The notes: generated by a model from the letters alone, not told the origin. Shown: positions 21,840-33,305, counted from the first letter of the stretch. The stretch: 64,000 bases of DNA from Lutjanus erythropterus (GCA_020091685.1 CM034613.1:4439878-4503877); one strand, 5' to 3'. Numbers and translations: made by a program.

Positions 21840-22253
21840 TAACAACCATCCCTTTCTCTTGTCTCCTTTGGAGTGTAGCAGAGTGTTCAAGGACGATGAT
21901 GGCGATTCACCTCCGTGTTCTGCTCTGGTTGTGAGGCGGTGAGGACAGAGAGACATCAGATAAAGGACAGAGCGAAGAGAGAAGCCTGGCGGCGGGGGAT
22001 TTCTCCTTGACTGACCTGGACTATCCGTGTTAAAGGAAGAACACAAGCTGAGGATCAAACTGGGCCTCTCGGAAGCCGGGCCAACTACTGTTCTGTGTGA
22101 ATGCTGCAGGGGTCTCCTGCTGCAGCCCCCAGAATACCTCTGAAGAAGGAGGGAAATAACACTACAAGAATCTGTGGTCATATGTGAATGGAAAACAGTA
22201 AATAAAAGAATAAAATGCACTCGTTTCTATTTGTTTTGAATTCAAAAGAACAG
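21840..22253 (+). other. Possible first exon ending in consensus splice donor
   Basis: About 400 bases of higher-GC, CpG-containing sequence end in CAG|GTAAGTG (cut after 22253), a near-perfect splice donor. A short upstream ORF of 12 codons (21896-21934) starts at tandem ATGs, is hydrophobic in its second half, and stops. A second ATG at 22215, with A at -3 and an in-frame stop 9 bases before it, opens a frame of exactly 13 codons to the donor (MHSFLFVLNSKEQ). It then meets a stop 12 bases into the putative intron. That is the layout of a first exon carrying 5' UTR and a few codons. I do not recognise the peptide. A 164-codon minus-strand frame (21726-22220) overlaps and looks like chance. 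Confidence 0.25.
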
Positions 22254-24060
22254 GTAAGTGAATAAAGATCTAAGAATCAGAGAGGGGAACACTGAAACTG
22301 CTTTATATTCTGCTATGAGAAATAGCTGAAACAAAAAAAATACAAAATCAATGCACCATTACTCATTCTGTTGCTTCACTGTGTTTATGATGAGGAGGCT
22401 GACCACCAGAACTTCTACAAGCAAAGATCATTAGTCAAAATGAATGGAAAGCACAAGCAATGTGTATTGAAACCTACATTTATCAGAAGTATTTTATGCC
22501 AACATAAGAAGTTTGGGCCATAATTTCTATCAGATACCACTTTACTGACTTTACTGCCACATTGCTAGAATGTAACAACAACTTAGTTGGAGTAGCTCCT
22601 GCTTTTTCAAGAATTGGAAACCATCGTAGTTTTTAGCTTCTACTTCAGAGTAGGTACTCCCCCAGCACAAGAGGAACCTTCAACATAGATTGGTTGAACA
22701 CATGAGACAATGCAGCACCGGCTACCACCATTTTTAAAACCTGTGCAAAATGTTAGCTGCTCATAACAGTAAGCTTACAACAAAAAACAACAAAAACAAA
22801 CAACAACAAAACACAGACAAATAGAGTGACAATGAAGTCTGCCCAGAAGTGATGCTGCTACTGTATAGATGAATCTAGTGGCGCTCTGGTCACTCTAGTT
22901 GTGACTAGAAGGGAACGCAAAATTGGTGAGATTTTTCATGGTTTCAGTTGACTCTCATGAGATCTCGTGGGTCTGGGGGTCCCATCTAGACATTGCACCT
23001 GCTGTTGCCTGCTGCTAATCAGAGCATGGATTATCAAATTGATAACACTGACATTGAGACTTGGAACGGTAAGTCCAGTTTGAATTCTAAGTCGGAAACT
23101 CAAGAAGAACAGTGAAGACTCAATTATACTGACAGCTGCAGACACTTTTGATTCTATTTATAGTATTTTCTGGACTCTGCTTGATCTCCACATATGCACA
23201 GAATATCAGCGTCTGTAGTGATTGTGGACAGGTCTGGACAAAGCCAACACTTACAGCTTCTGATGATGACATTAATACATTTAAACTTTCTTGTATCTTT
23301 TAAGTAAGGGATAATAAACAAGTAGGTGTGCATGTAATGGTTTGAGGGCATGACATGGAGGCAAAAAAACACCCTACGCAAAACGATTTCAAAGCATTTA
23401 ACGCACACTTACAGGTTGATACCTGCTTATTCCATGGTCATTTGCCAACAATATGAAAAGCATTCACAGATTTTTTGGTGAAGGTTTTTCACTCAGAATT
23501 GAACATTGCAAAGCAAGAGCTTATTGTTGTCATGTCAAGGAATAATTCAATTATAACCAAACTACATGTGCGTTGAATCATTTGAACGTACACCCGAGAG
23601 CCAGAAAGAAAAGAGTATTCACCTAGACCATGGTGTAAAGTATGTTAATCTCTTAAATCAGATGCTGTAGATGCTTGTGAAGTTCAGAAACGTGCCTTTG
23701 TTGAGAACATCCATGATTTTGTAAGCAGATGCACTGGGACACGTTTAGATTTGAAGCTGAGAATACTGACTGGGAACTATCAACTTCTGTTGCAATGAAT
23801 CACAGCATTAGATGGGTGTGTATTGAAAATCTGTCTGATTGATTGTTTGCTTGTGTTTATTGCCCCGTCTGACGTGTCTTAGCTATGTTGCTAAACTACG
23901 GATAGGGTCGATGGCCAAAACTATGAATATAAAAGCAAAATTTCATAAACTAATAATCCGTTTGGTGTAAAGAAGAAGTTGCAGTCTGAGCTGTTCAGTA
24001 CAGCAGAACATCTGTAACATGTGAGTAAGGATGCTTGTGTACAGTACATGCTAGTATTGA
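22254..24060. other. AT-rich DNA, no gene seen
   Basis: Single-copy-looking sequence, with an A/C-rich patch at about 22778-22815. The part at 22850-22930 may be worn transposon. The short frames at 22936-23145 and 23154-23408 (minus) have no domains. Confidence 0.5.
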
Positions 24061-24064
24061 CAGA

Positions 24065-24330
24065 CCAAAGCTAGCATGAACTCCAACTCAGGGGGTTGTT
24101 AACCTCAACCTGCCTTGGTGGTCTTAATAGCAGGGAGCAAAATTAAAATGGGATGGGCAGCAGTGAAGGATAAATGAACTGTGGGATTGACGGAAGGAAG
24201 GAGCGATGGAAGGAGGGAAGGATTACCAGCTAAGCGTTCAGTCACCTGCTGGGTATGTAATTGGTGGGGAGGTAAAAGCACGGCCTTTTGCCTGCTGCCA
24301 GTCAGTCTAGATCCACTCTGTTTCTACTCT
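24065..24330. promoter_or_regulatory. Weak candidate conserved block
   Basis: Complex sequence with GGTGGTCTTAATAGCAGGG, a GGAAGGAAGG purine patch and CTGGGTATGTAATTGGTGGG. It is unique in the window and non-coding apart from a chance frame at 24181-24456. Confidence 0.2.
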
Positions 24331-24539
24331 CATCACTCTGTTCTCTGGGGGTTTCTAAGGTTCTCAGTAGGGCCAAAACACATGAACACCAAACTGCATT
24401 TACATCACACATTTTTAAGTGCATCTTTCCCAGTTTCTGAAATGAATTTGACATGAGTATATTCCTTTCTGACACTTGTTTTTGCAGGAGTAGTTCTAGA
24501 GAAATCCTTGTCATGTATGGTTAAAATGAAATGTGTCTC
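24331..24539. other. Nothing seen
   Basis: Short single-copy stretch without features. Confidence 0.6.
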
Positions 24540-24800
24540 CCTGGCTTTGTGAAATGTGTCACTGAATGCCATTAGCAACATTTAGCACTCTGCTTTGAGC
24601 ACTAACAGCCTGGTTAGCTTGCTTGTTTACAGCTGATATACTTTGCGATGGCTCATGTTTCATTTCATCAAGAAGAGACGTGAGAAAATGTGAGAGGCAG
24701 CAGGAGACATAAAGTAAGAAAGAAAGAGAATTAAATAACTCTTCGGGGAGGCCTTTAATCAAACCCCCCACACCAGTGTCAGTGGTTAAAGACAGGGGAA
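24540..24800. promoter_or_regulatory. Weak candidate conserved block
   Basis: Complex sequence including AATGCCATTAGCAACATTTA, TGTTTACAGCTGATATAC (a forkhead-type TGTTTAC next to an E-box CAGCTG) and TTAAATAACTCTTC. No repeat. The minus-strand open frame here shows no domain. Confidence 0.2.
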
Positions 24801-25029
24801 ATGTCTGTTACACAAAGATTTACAGCGGGCAGAAAAATCACCTGCAGCGAGATGACACACTCAGAAATAAAAGTTGATGAATAAACTCTTTCTAAAGCAA
24901 CTCCTCTTTAGTTCTCCATGTGCATGGATATATATTGGCTGTAGATTTAATGTTTTGGTTCGCTCTCACTGCTCTCATTGCATACTTTCTGGCCACGGCA
25001 GGCAGCTGGTTTTAACAAAAAGATCTAAA

Positions 25030-25300
25030 ACCTCACTGCACACTACCTGCTCAGCTTCAAACAGCAGACAGTCAAAGTAAAAGACTGACTGGTGAAGATA
25101 GTGGAGCTTTTAGGAGCAAAGAGCCAGATATTTCCCTCAGGAGTTGGTAGAGAACAAAATCAGAGCGAAAAGAGAGTGAATATACTGAACTTGCCTTCAT
25201 CAGGTGAACACCAACATGACTCCAGATGAATAATGTTTCTCCACAACTAATGGAAGGCAAAATGTGGCAACAGTACACACTGTCTTTACTTGAAGTAGAG
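25030..25300. repeat. Teleost dispersed repeat, copy 1
   Basis: The phrase CAAACAGCAGACAGTCAAAGT (shared core AAACANCAGACAGNCAAAGT) recurs in altered form at 39600-39620. Both copies continue to an ACTCCAgATGAATA phrase (25219; 39709). I recognise the family as widespread in percomorph fish but cannot name it. Minus-strand open frame 25072-25308 is part of it. Confidence 0.6.
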
Positions 25301-25320
25301 AGACTCATATAAAAAAAATC

Positions 25321-25432
25321 AGATTCAACATTTTTTACTCAAGCAAAAGAGAAAAGTATATGCTCTGAAATGTACTTAAAGTGTAAAAGTGAAAAGTTGT
25401 CCTCTGAAGGACATTTCTACAATCTAACTGAA
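25321..25432. repeat. ACTCAAG-AAAAG dispersed repeat, copy 1
   Basis: About 110 bases that align along their whole length with 59830-59933: TTTACTCAAGcAAAAGaGAAAAGTA, GCTCTGAAATGcACT, AAAGTgtAAAAGTgAAAAG and CCTCTGAAGGaCATTTCTAC. Both copies are in the same orientation. Family name unknown to me. Confidence 0.8.
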
Positions 25433-26025
25433 CTTCATCTTTTGAGTCTCCCTCGAGTCTGTTTGATCTATTTATGCTTTTAAAGTTGAGAACACAAGTG
25501 AGTAAATGTGCATCTTTTTCTACGGGTGCAGATTTGATTAAATGACAATTGCGGGTAATGGGTCGGTTCTTTGCAGGTGCGGGTGGGGGAAGTTTTGCAA
25601 AACTTGGAACTGCGCAGGACTCTGCACATAGGTTCTTAACACTTGTTCGAGGGTTTCTTTCCATCAATCGGAAATGCCTGTGTTTCCACAGCTGAGCTAG
25701 TCCATCGCCTTCATAACCATAATTGCAGATTTTATTAAAGTTATTATCTCCACATATACAGTGTTAAGTTCTACAATCCACTGATAATCATACTTCATCT
25801 AAGTCAAACTGCTAAAATGTTATCAGTCTCTGCGGATCTTGCCTTTCTAGGAAAGGTTTTGTTTGCCTTTTGTCTGGATGAGCTGGTGTTATGAAGATAT
25901 TAGTCCAGAGCAAAACACCTTCAAAAAGTGGAATAATTATGCATCCACACATCCACTCCTCTATTTATTCCAGTTAAACAAACACTGCATTATTTGATGT
26001 CCTGTAGTGAGCATTAGTATTCTCT
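25433..26025. other. Unremarkable single-copy DNA
   Basis: No repeat or gene recognised. The minus-strand open frame 25335-25667 spans the repeat and this sequence and is not credible. Confidence 0.55.
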
Positions 26026-26029
26026 CAAA

Positions 26030-26270
26030 CACACACCAAGCAGGACGCGTCATCTGACAAATCCCTCTGCACGTCCTCGTCCTCGGGGGGGCTGGTGTCT
26101 AAATAAACATTACAACAGTCTCCATGGGGATTAGCCTAATGTGCAGTGGTGTAGCACCAGTGATATGTCGCTTTAATTGTCCCCTAAATTAAACACGCAG
26201 CGGTTTATCTTCAAATCTCATAAATCTCATAATCCTTCCTCACTCTTCGTTGCGTTTTATCAATCAATGG
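26030..26270. promoter_or_regulatory. Candidate conserved non-coding element
   Basis: Complex sequence with GGGATTAGCCTAATGTGCAG (about 26128), which has facing TTAG/CTAA words, and CGCTTTAATTGTCCCCTAAA. It ends just before a C10-12 run at 26275-26288. GGGATTA is a bicoid/OTX-type homeodomain site. Unique and non-coding. Confidence 0.35.
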
Positions 26271-26389
26271 TGAACCCCCCCCCCCCCCTTAAATAAACCT
26301 TCCTCCTTATGACTTTTCAGAAAGCGCCCTTCTCCTCCTTCCACCTACACTCGCAACTTGAGCTACTTTGTAAGACAAAGTGTATCTGA

Positions 26390-26680
26390 TCACAAGTTTG
26401 CACACACACGCCATTTTTCATCAGTGGAGGTAATTTATTAGCCAATTAGGAGTGATGAAAGCACACAGTTCTGGAGTCGGTGATTACTGCCTCTGTGCAA
26501 TGATGAAATTTATCATTCTTACTGAGGAGCTCAGAGGATGTGTTTCCTCGCATAAGCAATAGAGCAAATGCTAGAGGCTGGTGCAGGGGAATCGAAACGA
26601 CAACTATAGCCATTAATTCCTTTCCCTCTACCTTCTAGGTGTTATAAATATTCAGCCTACATCACCACCAGGGCTTTTCC
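26390..26680. promoter_or_regulatory. Candidate conserved non-coding element
   Basis: Contains GGTAATTTATTAGCCAATTA (about 26429) with three TAAT/ATTA cores, GGTGATTACTGCCTCTG, and AGCCATTAATTCC near 26609. No frames or repeats. It follows the 26030 block after about 120 bases, so the two may form one element. Confidence 0.35.
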
Positions 26681-26994
26681 CTGCTCTTGTGGCCGGGTGG
26701 CAAGACACAGGAGGTGTAAAATAAATGACTCAGGTTCAGAATTCATCTGTGACTGTGGAGCTTAAAGGGTTTAGAATCAGACTTCAAAGTTCTGGGATTT
26801 TAGTTTTTATTCTGTTAAGTTTGGTGCTATATTTACTGGAACGGGCCAGATCCTCCAGAGGCGGCAGCCTGCAGAGGTGAGTCCTTCAGTGGACCTAAAG
26901 CTCTAAAAGTACAGAAAACTTACTTGATGTAGTTGGACAGTTGGTACCGGGGAAAAGACAGCACTGGTGCTGGTTATTTTGTTCATAACTTTCA
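26681..26994. other. Single-copy DNA with donor-like site
   Basis: GCAGAGGTGAGTCC near 26870 matches a splice donor (GAG|GTGAGT), after a short GC-rich stretch. No coding frame or acceptor supports an exon. Otherwise featureless. Confidence 0.4.
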
Positions 26995-27555
26995 ATAATT
27001 TCACCATAAAAAGCATCTTTGTTAAGTTACACAGTCGTGCCCAGCATCATACATCCCTCCTGCTGACCATTCTTCAACCTCTAACCTACACATTCAGTAT
27101 CTTAACATAACAGCATTTTTCTCGTCAAACTACAGTTTCCAAGATTAAAAACGCTCTTTCACAGCCATACATACAGCAGTGATCCAATTCAGTGGTCTAC
27201 TGTCAGGATGGCATCAACAATATCAAATATATATGCTTTGATACCACAGAAAATATAACGGAATTATCACCAAAGATCATCAATTGAAGCCACGTCCATA
27301 CCTTCAAATGAAGTTGGCCATTTCCCAAGATGCTTAAGTTTTGCTTCCCCATAAAACACCTCTTTATGTTACACAGTAGTGTCCATAATCATAGTTTCCT
27401 TTTGCGAACCATTCGTCAATCTTTAAGCTATACATTCAGCACATATCTTAACACAACAGCATTTTTCCTTTGGTCAAACTATGATGTTCAAGATCAAGAA
27501 CACTTTTTCACAGTCATGCATAAAGCAGTGACCCTATTCAGTAGTTGCATCCTCT
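26995..27555. repeat. Diverged tandem duplication, 346-bp offset
   Basis: Segment about 27005-27215 matches about 27345-27560. The words CAGCATTTTT (27111 and 27457, offset 346), ACATTCAG, TTACACAGT-GTG-CCA and GCAGTGA-CC-ATTCAGT appear in the same order in both. The copies are clearly diverged, so the duplication is old. The 75-codon open frame at 27330-27557 is in the second copy and is not conserved in the first. Confidence 0.75.
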
Positions 27556-27769
27556 GAATTCTGCATACCCTGTCCATGGTCCTTATAAATACGGTGCATA
27601 AGTACCTGGAAACCTTAATAAAAAAAAAGATTTCTCCTGAGTTCTTACCTGAAGAATGTTGTAGAAGATCGGGGACAGGGCAGACATGTAAAAGAGCAGA
27701 GAGAAGAGAGACAAAATCATTAGTTGAAGGTCAAACTGCGTATGAAATCACCCCATGAGATGGAATCAT
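27556..27769. other. Nothing seen
   Basis: Short single-copy stretch. The 60-codon frame at 27576-27758 has no domain. Confidence 0.6.
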
Positions 27770-28230
27770 CCATATGTCAGCCTCCCGAAGAGTTTAACAC
27801 AGCACCTGTCACCCCGGTAGGAATGAATAGTATTTAGTAGGCGGAAACACAGATGCTGAAAGGCCTCGCTGGAACGCAATGAGCCTTGCATCTCGAGTCG
27901 CCTGCCTCAGTCATTAGCCATTACTCCCATTTGAGAGAGGTCGATGAAGCAGCAATCCCAGTCCATCACGCCTGCTGTATTATACCGCATGTCCTTCACC
28001 AGGAGCCGTACCTGACAGGGCCCCTGATTTCACTGTGTATTTAGGCTAATAGCTTAACTGATGAGAGTGCAGAGGCCTGAGACACGAGTGAGGATTTTCC
28101 ATTCGTTTTTGTGATCTTTCATATTCGTGCGGCGGATGGTTTGAAGCAGCCATAAGCCGCGGAGAGGAGAATCACTGCTATTCATCACCATAAGTGCTGA
28201 ACACTCATGAGATGAGATGAGATGCAAAGT
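27770..28230. promoter_or_regulatory. Strong candidate conserved non-coding element
   Basis: About 460 bases of highly complex, balanced-composition sequence with no long open frame, no repeat and no similarity elsewhere in the window. Motif-like words include GCCATTACTCCCATTTGAGA (about 27919), GGCTAATAGCTTAACTGATG (about 28044) and CCATAAGCCGCGG (about 28151). CpGs are retained (TCGAGTCGCC, TTCGTGCGGCGG). It is the longest stretch of this kind in the window and ends at a short ATGAG repeat. Confidence 0.45.
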
Positions 28231-29952
28231 GAATGAGTGACTGAGATGTATGTGTCTCTGTGAATCACTCCCTTTCCCTCTGCAGTCAAGCTATTTTGCT
28301 TTAGATTACGCTGTTTTTTTTTTTTTTTCTGTGACAGCTTCTTTGCCACAGAGGGATGATATGACAAGGCAGGATTGAGGGGATAAATTCCTAAAGAGGT
28401 GTGCGTCAAACAAAGACAAGTGGGAGAGGAAGATTTGCCGACAGGGGGATATTTTTCAATAAAAACGGAAAAGAAGGGGGCAGATTTTCTGGCATCTTTT
28501 ATCAGGGCAGAATGGGAATTATTGCAGTGTACTCAGACAGGCATAAAACACCTCCCAACAATGCCTCATCCACATGCAAAATGGAGCGGAAAAGCCCTGA
28601 CTCACTCCTAGAAAAAACTCATCTCTGCATGGCTACTTTTCAGATTAAGAAAAGGAAACTTTGAAACTTTTGAGGAACATGAAACTATTGGGAGAAATTT
28701 CATTTCAATCTGGATTAACCATAAAACAAACTGGGCGGTGCCTGGAGATTTCTAAAAATGCTGACTAAAAGAAAATGCTGTGAGTACCCGAGCAATTACA
28801 AATGTTCAGTAATTAATTAATTAAATTAATTTAGACACTGGTCCAGTTTTTCCAAAGGTTCTTATTACCTGGGGAAAGTTCCAGCAGTGGAAACGTGGCT
28901 TCAAAGTCTGGTATGGTATTGAGACTTTTTTTTTTTAATTGCAACATGACAATAATTACATAAATTTAATATACTCGTACATCCTTAGTAGAAAGAAAAT
29001 AGATCCTACATGAAACTGCTAACAGCAAAGTTTGTGGATTATGTTGAGTAACCGGGTCACAACTTCATGGTTTCATGGTCATTCGTTTTTAAAATGGATT
29101 ATTTTGTTGTTGGTGGTGGCGCTTTGAGTACCACAAGTCAAGTGCCATCTAGATGCATTACATTGCATTACAATGTAATATAATGCGAATGTTACTGAGC
29201 AGGCAAAGTACTCCTCCCTCGTGAATCCCCGGTCTCACATTAATAGTACAATATAAACTCTTTGAAATACTAGACAAGACTGATGTCACAGAGAAAAAAG
29301 GAAAAAGAAAAGAAAGCCCTCAAAGCAGATGTGGCATTCATTTTCTATTCTTGATATATGAAAAGAGAATGGAATATAGGGAAATGTTGGCATTCATCAT
29401 CACATTTGCAATCTTTGTGTCAAATACACAGCAAGACTCATGCATATTCTTTTTCATTGCCATCATATGTCATCACCACCGATATGAACCTTTGGTCGTT
29501 TTTGATCTTGATTTCACCACATTAAGTTATAAGCTCATAACAGGAGGCATTATGTCTTAGTGACGGCATGCCTTCTGATGTTATTTTCACAACATGCTAG
29601 GCTACTCAAAAATGACAGCTTTTGACATGTGAGTACTAAAGTACTTTTTTTTGACTGTATGTCCAAGAGTCTCCCAACATCTGTCTCCAAATATCTGTAT
29701 GCCAACAGCCCCCCATCCCATAACCTTACCCACAACTACACACAAACACAACTCTAAAATGTCCCCCTTTGGCTTGGTGGTCTCCTGTTGGTGAGTATGT
29801 AACCATGACGAAGTCCACTGTCGGATAGCTACGCAAGCACATGCATACATAAACATACACCATGTCCTGCACCCAGGGGTTGAACACTGCACAGCCCAAC
29901 CTCTATAATGACTACATGTGAACAACAATACCTGTAGAGCAAAATTTACCCA
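28231..29952. other. AT-rich DNA with T-run and small palindrome
   Basis: A T run lies at about 28314-28328. The stretch at 28400-28630 is more complex but unassigned. A palindromic TTACATTG-cagged-CAATGTAA type hairpin (arms TTACATTG/CAATGTAA) lies near 29160-29180. Short open frames have no domains. Confidence 0.5.
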
Positions 29953-30130
29953 AAAGGACCAGTGTGTAGGATTTAGTTGTATCTCACGGTTCGGTTTATT
30001 TGTCCTGGGCTTTTGTAGAAACATGGTGGTGCAACATAGTGGTCTCCTTGGAGGAGCACCTGCATCCTCTGTCAACATGAACAACTCTTTCTAAGGTAAT
30101 GAAAACACAATTCTTATTTATTGTTGCACG
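29953..30130. mobile_element. GTGTAGGATTTAG-type element, truncated copy
   Basis: It begins AAGGACCAGTGTGTAGGATT, the terminal repeat of an abundant teleost non-autonomous DNA transposon as I remember it. It continues with GTAGAAACATGGTGG and TTCTAAGGTAATGAAAACA. A second copy at 46840-46985 shares the inner phrases. The opposite terminus (CTAAATCCTACACAC) is absent, so this is a partial copy. The 160-codon minus-strand frame here (29602-30084) crosses it and is not a gene. Confidence 0.65.
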
Positions 30131-31635
30131 TTGTAAAGGCCGTTAACAGCAGCAAACCTGCACCTTGTCCTCAAGTGTGTGCTTATTTGTTCCAAACAGC
30201 TACTGCATATTAGCTCTAAGCTAGCTAGCAACGGACACACCGACTGTGTATGTGGGAGGGTGTCTCCTCTTATAACGTAAAACCACATAAGCAAATTTTT
30301 GTTTTTGCCTTCTGTTTTAATTTTTTTTTTTCAATTTTTACCATTTGGGGTGGATAGGTTTGGAGTTTACATTTCTCATTCAGGTTGTTGTCCTCCAATA
30401 CTGTCTCAAATGTTCTTATTGGTATCTGTGAGTACATGTGTCTAAGTATTCAATATCACATAATTTATTAAGTACACAGCAGCAGATATTAAATATACAG
30501 CTGTTTAACAAAAAGATATCAAAAATTAATTTTTTAACGTACTAGTATTGGGTGGGTAATCTGTGGTGGCCAATATGCAAAATTTTGATATTGGAATTTG
30601 TATCAGGAAGGATAAATGGTATTGTAGCATCTCTTGTTCTCATCATGCAAAGTTATACCTATCATATAAAACAGGAAGTAAATGTAAATGCAAGGTATGT
30701 GTTCACTACAGAAAAAAACTTAAGGAGTTGTAAATCTTACCAAAGGTTTATTTTAATGGAAAATGCATCAAACAAGTGGTAAAGGTTAAATGTACTCTTT
30801 GTTCACAGTAAATGGAAAACTACAAATCTAAGCTTTTGAAGAAAAAATATTATTATCTGTCACTATGTGCAATGACCTTTGAGACTGTACAGAGAAACTC
30901 AAGTTTTCTCAAAGTTTGGAAGAAAAAAACTACACTTCGAGCAAATCATCCATGATATGGTTGGCGTAGATGTGGTTGGTGAAGGGGATAAGCCAGCTTT
31001 GGCTCACTGTAATTCACCCAGACAAAGTTCAGCTAAAGTTCACCAGTCACCTTCCTCCATCTCCATCCTCTGCCTCCATCATTCCCACAGTCACTCCATT
31101 TCTCCTCGTCACATAAGCTCTCTCAAGCAGCCTTGTCAGTCCTGAAATATTTAACAGGACACAGCCACCACTTGCCCTCAAAAGCCAAAAAGAAAAAAAA
31201 GTTGAACAATCTCTTGATTCGTTTTGTCTGCCGCACAACAAAGTTGATTTACGAGGCGGAGAAGGAAAATATAGTATTATCTAGTGGCTCAAAATGCCAT
31301 TTGAAAAACACTGTTTTGCTAAAATAACTGAATCAAAATGTCACAAATTGATTGTCTTCTATTTCTGGGGCTGTTCCCACAAATCCCACAAGCCACCAGA
31401 CATCACAATCATCAAGCTCTGACTTTCTCTCCCCTTCATTTCTTACTCCTCTTCTCACAAAAACATATTTTATTCTTCCGACAACCCAACCGTGAATTTC
31501 CAGACCTTGTTATCGCCCCTTTGAGTGTCAATGCCAAAAGGCGTGACCGTCCTGACCAAGAAGATGAAAGCGACCTACAGTATGAACACATTCTCCTCAA
31601 GATGAAGTAGAGAAAAAAATTGGTAAAGGTAAAGG
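30131..31635. other. AT-rich DNA, no gene seen
   Basis: Mostly AT-rich. The stretch 31010-31140 is CT-rich and more complex. Several frames of 60-90 codons show no domain. The minus-strand 135-codon frame (31436-31843) runs into the next block without any recognisable motif. Confidence 0.5.
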
Positions 31636-31639
31636 TCCA

Positions 31640-31930
31640 ATATCTCACCTGAGCACTCTGGCGAAATGTTTTCTGCCGTTGTACCAAGTGAGAAAACCCA
31701 ATAACGGTGCTTGGAAACATGGGGTCTGGGAGTACACAGGCGTGGAGAATGTGTGTACCCAACAAACAGCTCATTAATCTCTGGCCTGCCAGGCATGAGG
31801 GCCAATAAATTGCCCGCGTATGAGGTATGCTCAAGCGTTGCAAGGTATTTCAGCCTGTCAACACGTAAAACACGCCTTGTGTGAGGTGTTTGTCGCTGGG
31901 AATTCGCAAATGTACATGAAGGTATGTGTG
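31640..31930. promoter_or_regulatory. Strong candidate conserved non-coding element
   Basis: Complex unique sequence. It includes CAGCTCATTAATCTCTGGCC (about 31768), GGCCAATAAATTGCCCGCG (about 31799) and GTTGCAAGGTATTTCAGCC. It has a CCAAT word, an ATTAAT core and several retained CpGs. Overlapping minus-strand frames differ in phase and are not convincing as exons. The composition contrasts with both flanks. Confidence 0.4.
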
Positions 31931-32057
31931 GAGTAGGTGCATCTGTGCTGGAGTGTTAAATCTTCAAAGGTTGTTATATCTGAAGGTGTTGACAGGAATA
32001 ATGTCTTCCAGTGATTCAAATGGTGATCAGACCAGTTGAAATTAGATGAGGTCACTC

Positions 32058-32165
32058 AATAGAGTGCAGATCCCTGTCAGGCAACAGATGATGAAGCACT
32101 TACTGCAATGCTACCGCAGCTGCCAGACGCAACTAGCAGAGTGGAGTCAATGTGGAGCCAGACGT
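32058..32165 (+). repeat. Unassigned dispersed repeat, copy 1
   Basis: GAGTGCAGATCCC, ATGATGAAGCACTTACTGCA and ATGCTACC occur here. The same order (GGGTGCAGATCCC, ATGGTGAAGCACCCACTGCA, ATGCCACC) is at 61592-61690. The two copies are same-strand, about 29.5 kb apart, and about 100 bases each. I do not recognise the family. Confidence 0.65.
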
Positions 32166-33305
32166 TTCTCCAGCAAGGTCTTTACTATATATAACTATCA
32201 TGAAAGGAACCATAGGATTTGTATGTTTGTGTGACACAGGCCCAGTTCATCTGTTGCTTAAACTGTTTAATCAAAATATTAAACTGAAGGTGAAATGCAT
32301 GCATTTGCACCTGGATGTCTCTTACATAAAAAAAAAACACATTATTAAGTAACCAACTGGCTGTGGAGATCTGTAGGGTTATAATGTATTACCCAGGTGT
32401 TGTTTTCAGGTGATGAAATGAAGTTAAACAGTGTTATGCATTGACATGGCATTCTTTAGAGGCCTAATTTTTGACAGTTATGATCCAGGTCTTTCTGCCA
32501 AACAGCTCATTATACAAAATAGCATAAGAAACATAACAGGAAAGCTGTGGTGCAGGTTGTATTATCTTAATGCAGACCTACTCCTGGTTAAATCTATTTC
32601 AATTGCTCCACTAACTTTAATGAATGCTTTTTGTAGGCTATGTGCGCACTAACCTAGAGAGAATTTCAGTAGATATTGGATCATAAAATCTAGCCTGGAC
32701 ATCAATAAATTCTATCCTATTAGATCCTGATTATACTAACTGCGAAGAGAAATGACAGACTGTCATAAATAACCAGGTTTCTGAGGTTTCACATCATATC
32801 CTGAATATGATTCTAATCATATCTAATATTATATTACAGAGATAAGTGTGTGAATGTGACTGTACTCAGTGACAGACTAGGCTGTGTTGTTGTTGATACC
32901 AGAATCTGAGTGATTTAGATTGAAACTAAAATATCATTCAGTTATTTGGCAATGAAAAGTTTAAGTGGAGCCACTGTATTTAAACTAATTGGACCTTACC
33001 AGATAGAAACTGGATAGACAGTAGAAATGGTTGCTCACAATCTTCCAGTACTTAGTTGTGAAAACACTGACAAATCGATTTGTCCCAGTAACATTTGACT
33101 CAAAACACCCCATGGAAACAAGGTATGGTGGTGTATCAGCAAGAGATGGTAAAAATCAAAGGCAAAATGTTAGGTAGGTGTTTCTTTTATCTGAGCCCAA
33201 GGATCTTGCTTTCATTCTCCCAGCAGCAGCTCAGGCCTCTGTGATGACAACTTAGCAGTTTCTCAGCTGTAGAGAGGATGGATGGCTTTATCCGCCCAAT
33301 AAATA
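32166..33305. other. AT-rich single-copy DNA
   Basis: No tandem repeat, mobile element or credible frame (the longest is 73 codons at 32431-32652). Confidence 0.6.

Noticed and set aside
21726..22220. 164-codon minus-strand open frame
   Set aside because: Low-complexity Ser/Pro/Leu content and no domain. It lies opposite the possible first exon, whose splice donor is on the other strand.
26868..26885. GAG|GTGAGT as a splice donor
   Set aside because: There is no frame, acceptor or promoter context, and single donor matches are common.
29602..30084. 160-codon minus-strand open frame
   Set aside because: It crosses a dispersed transposon remnant and shows no domain.
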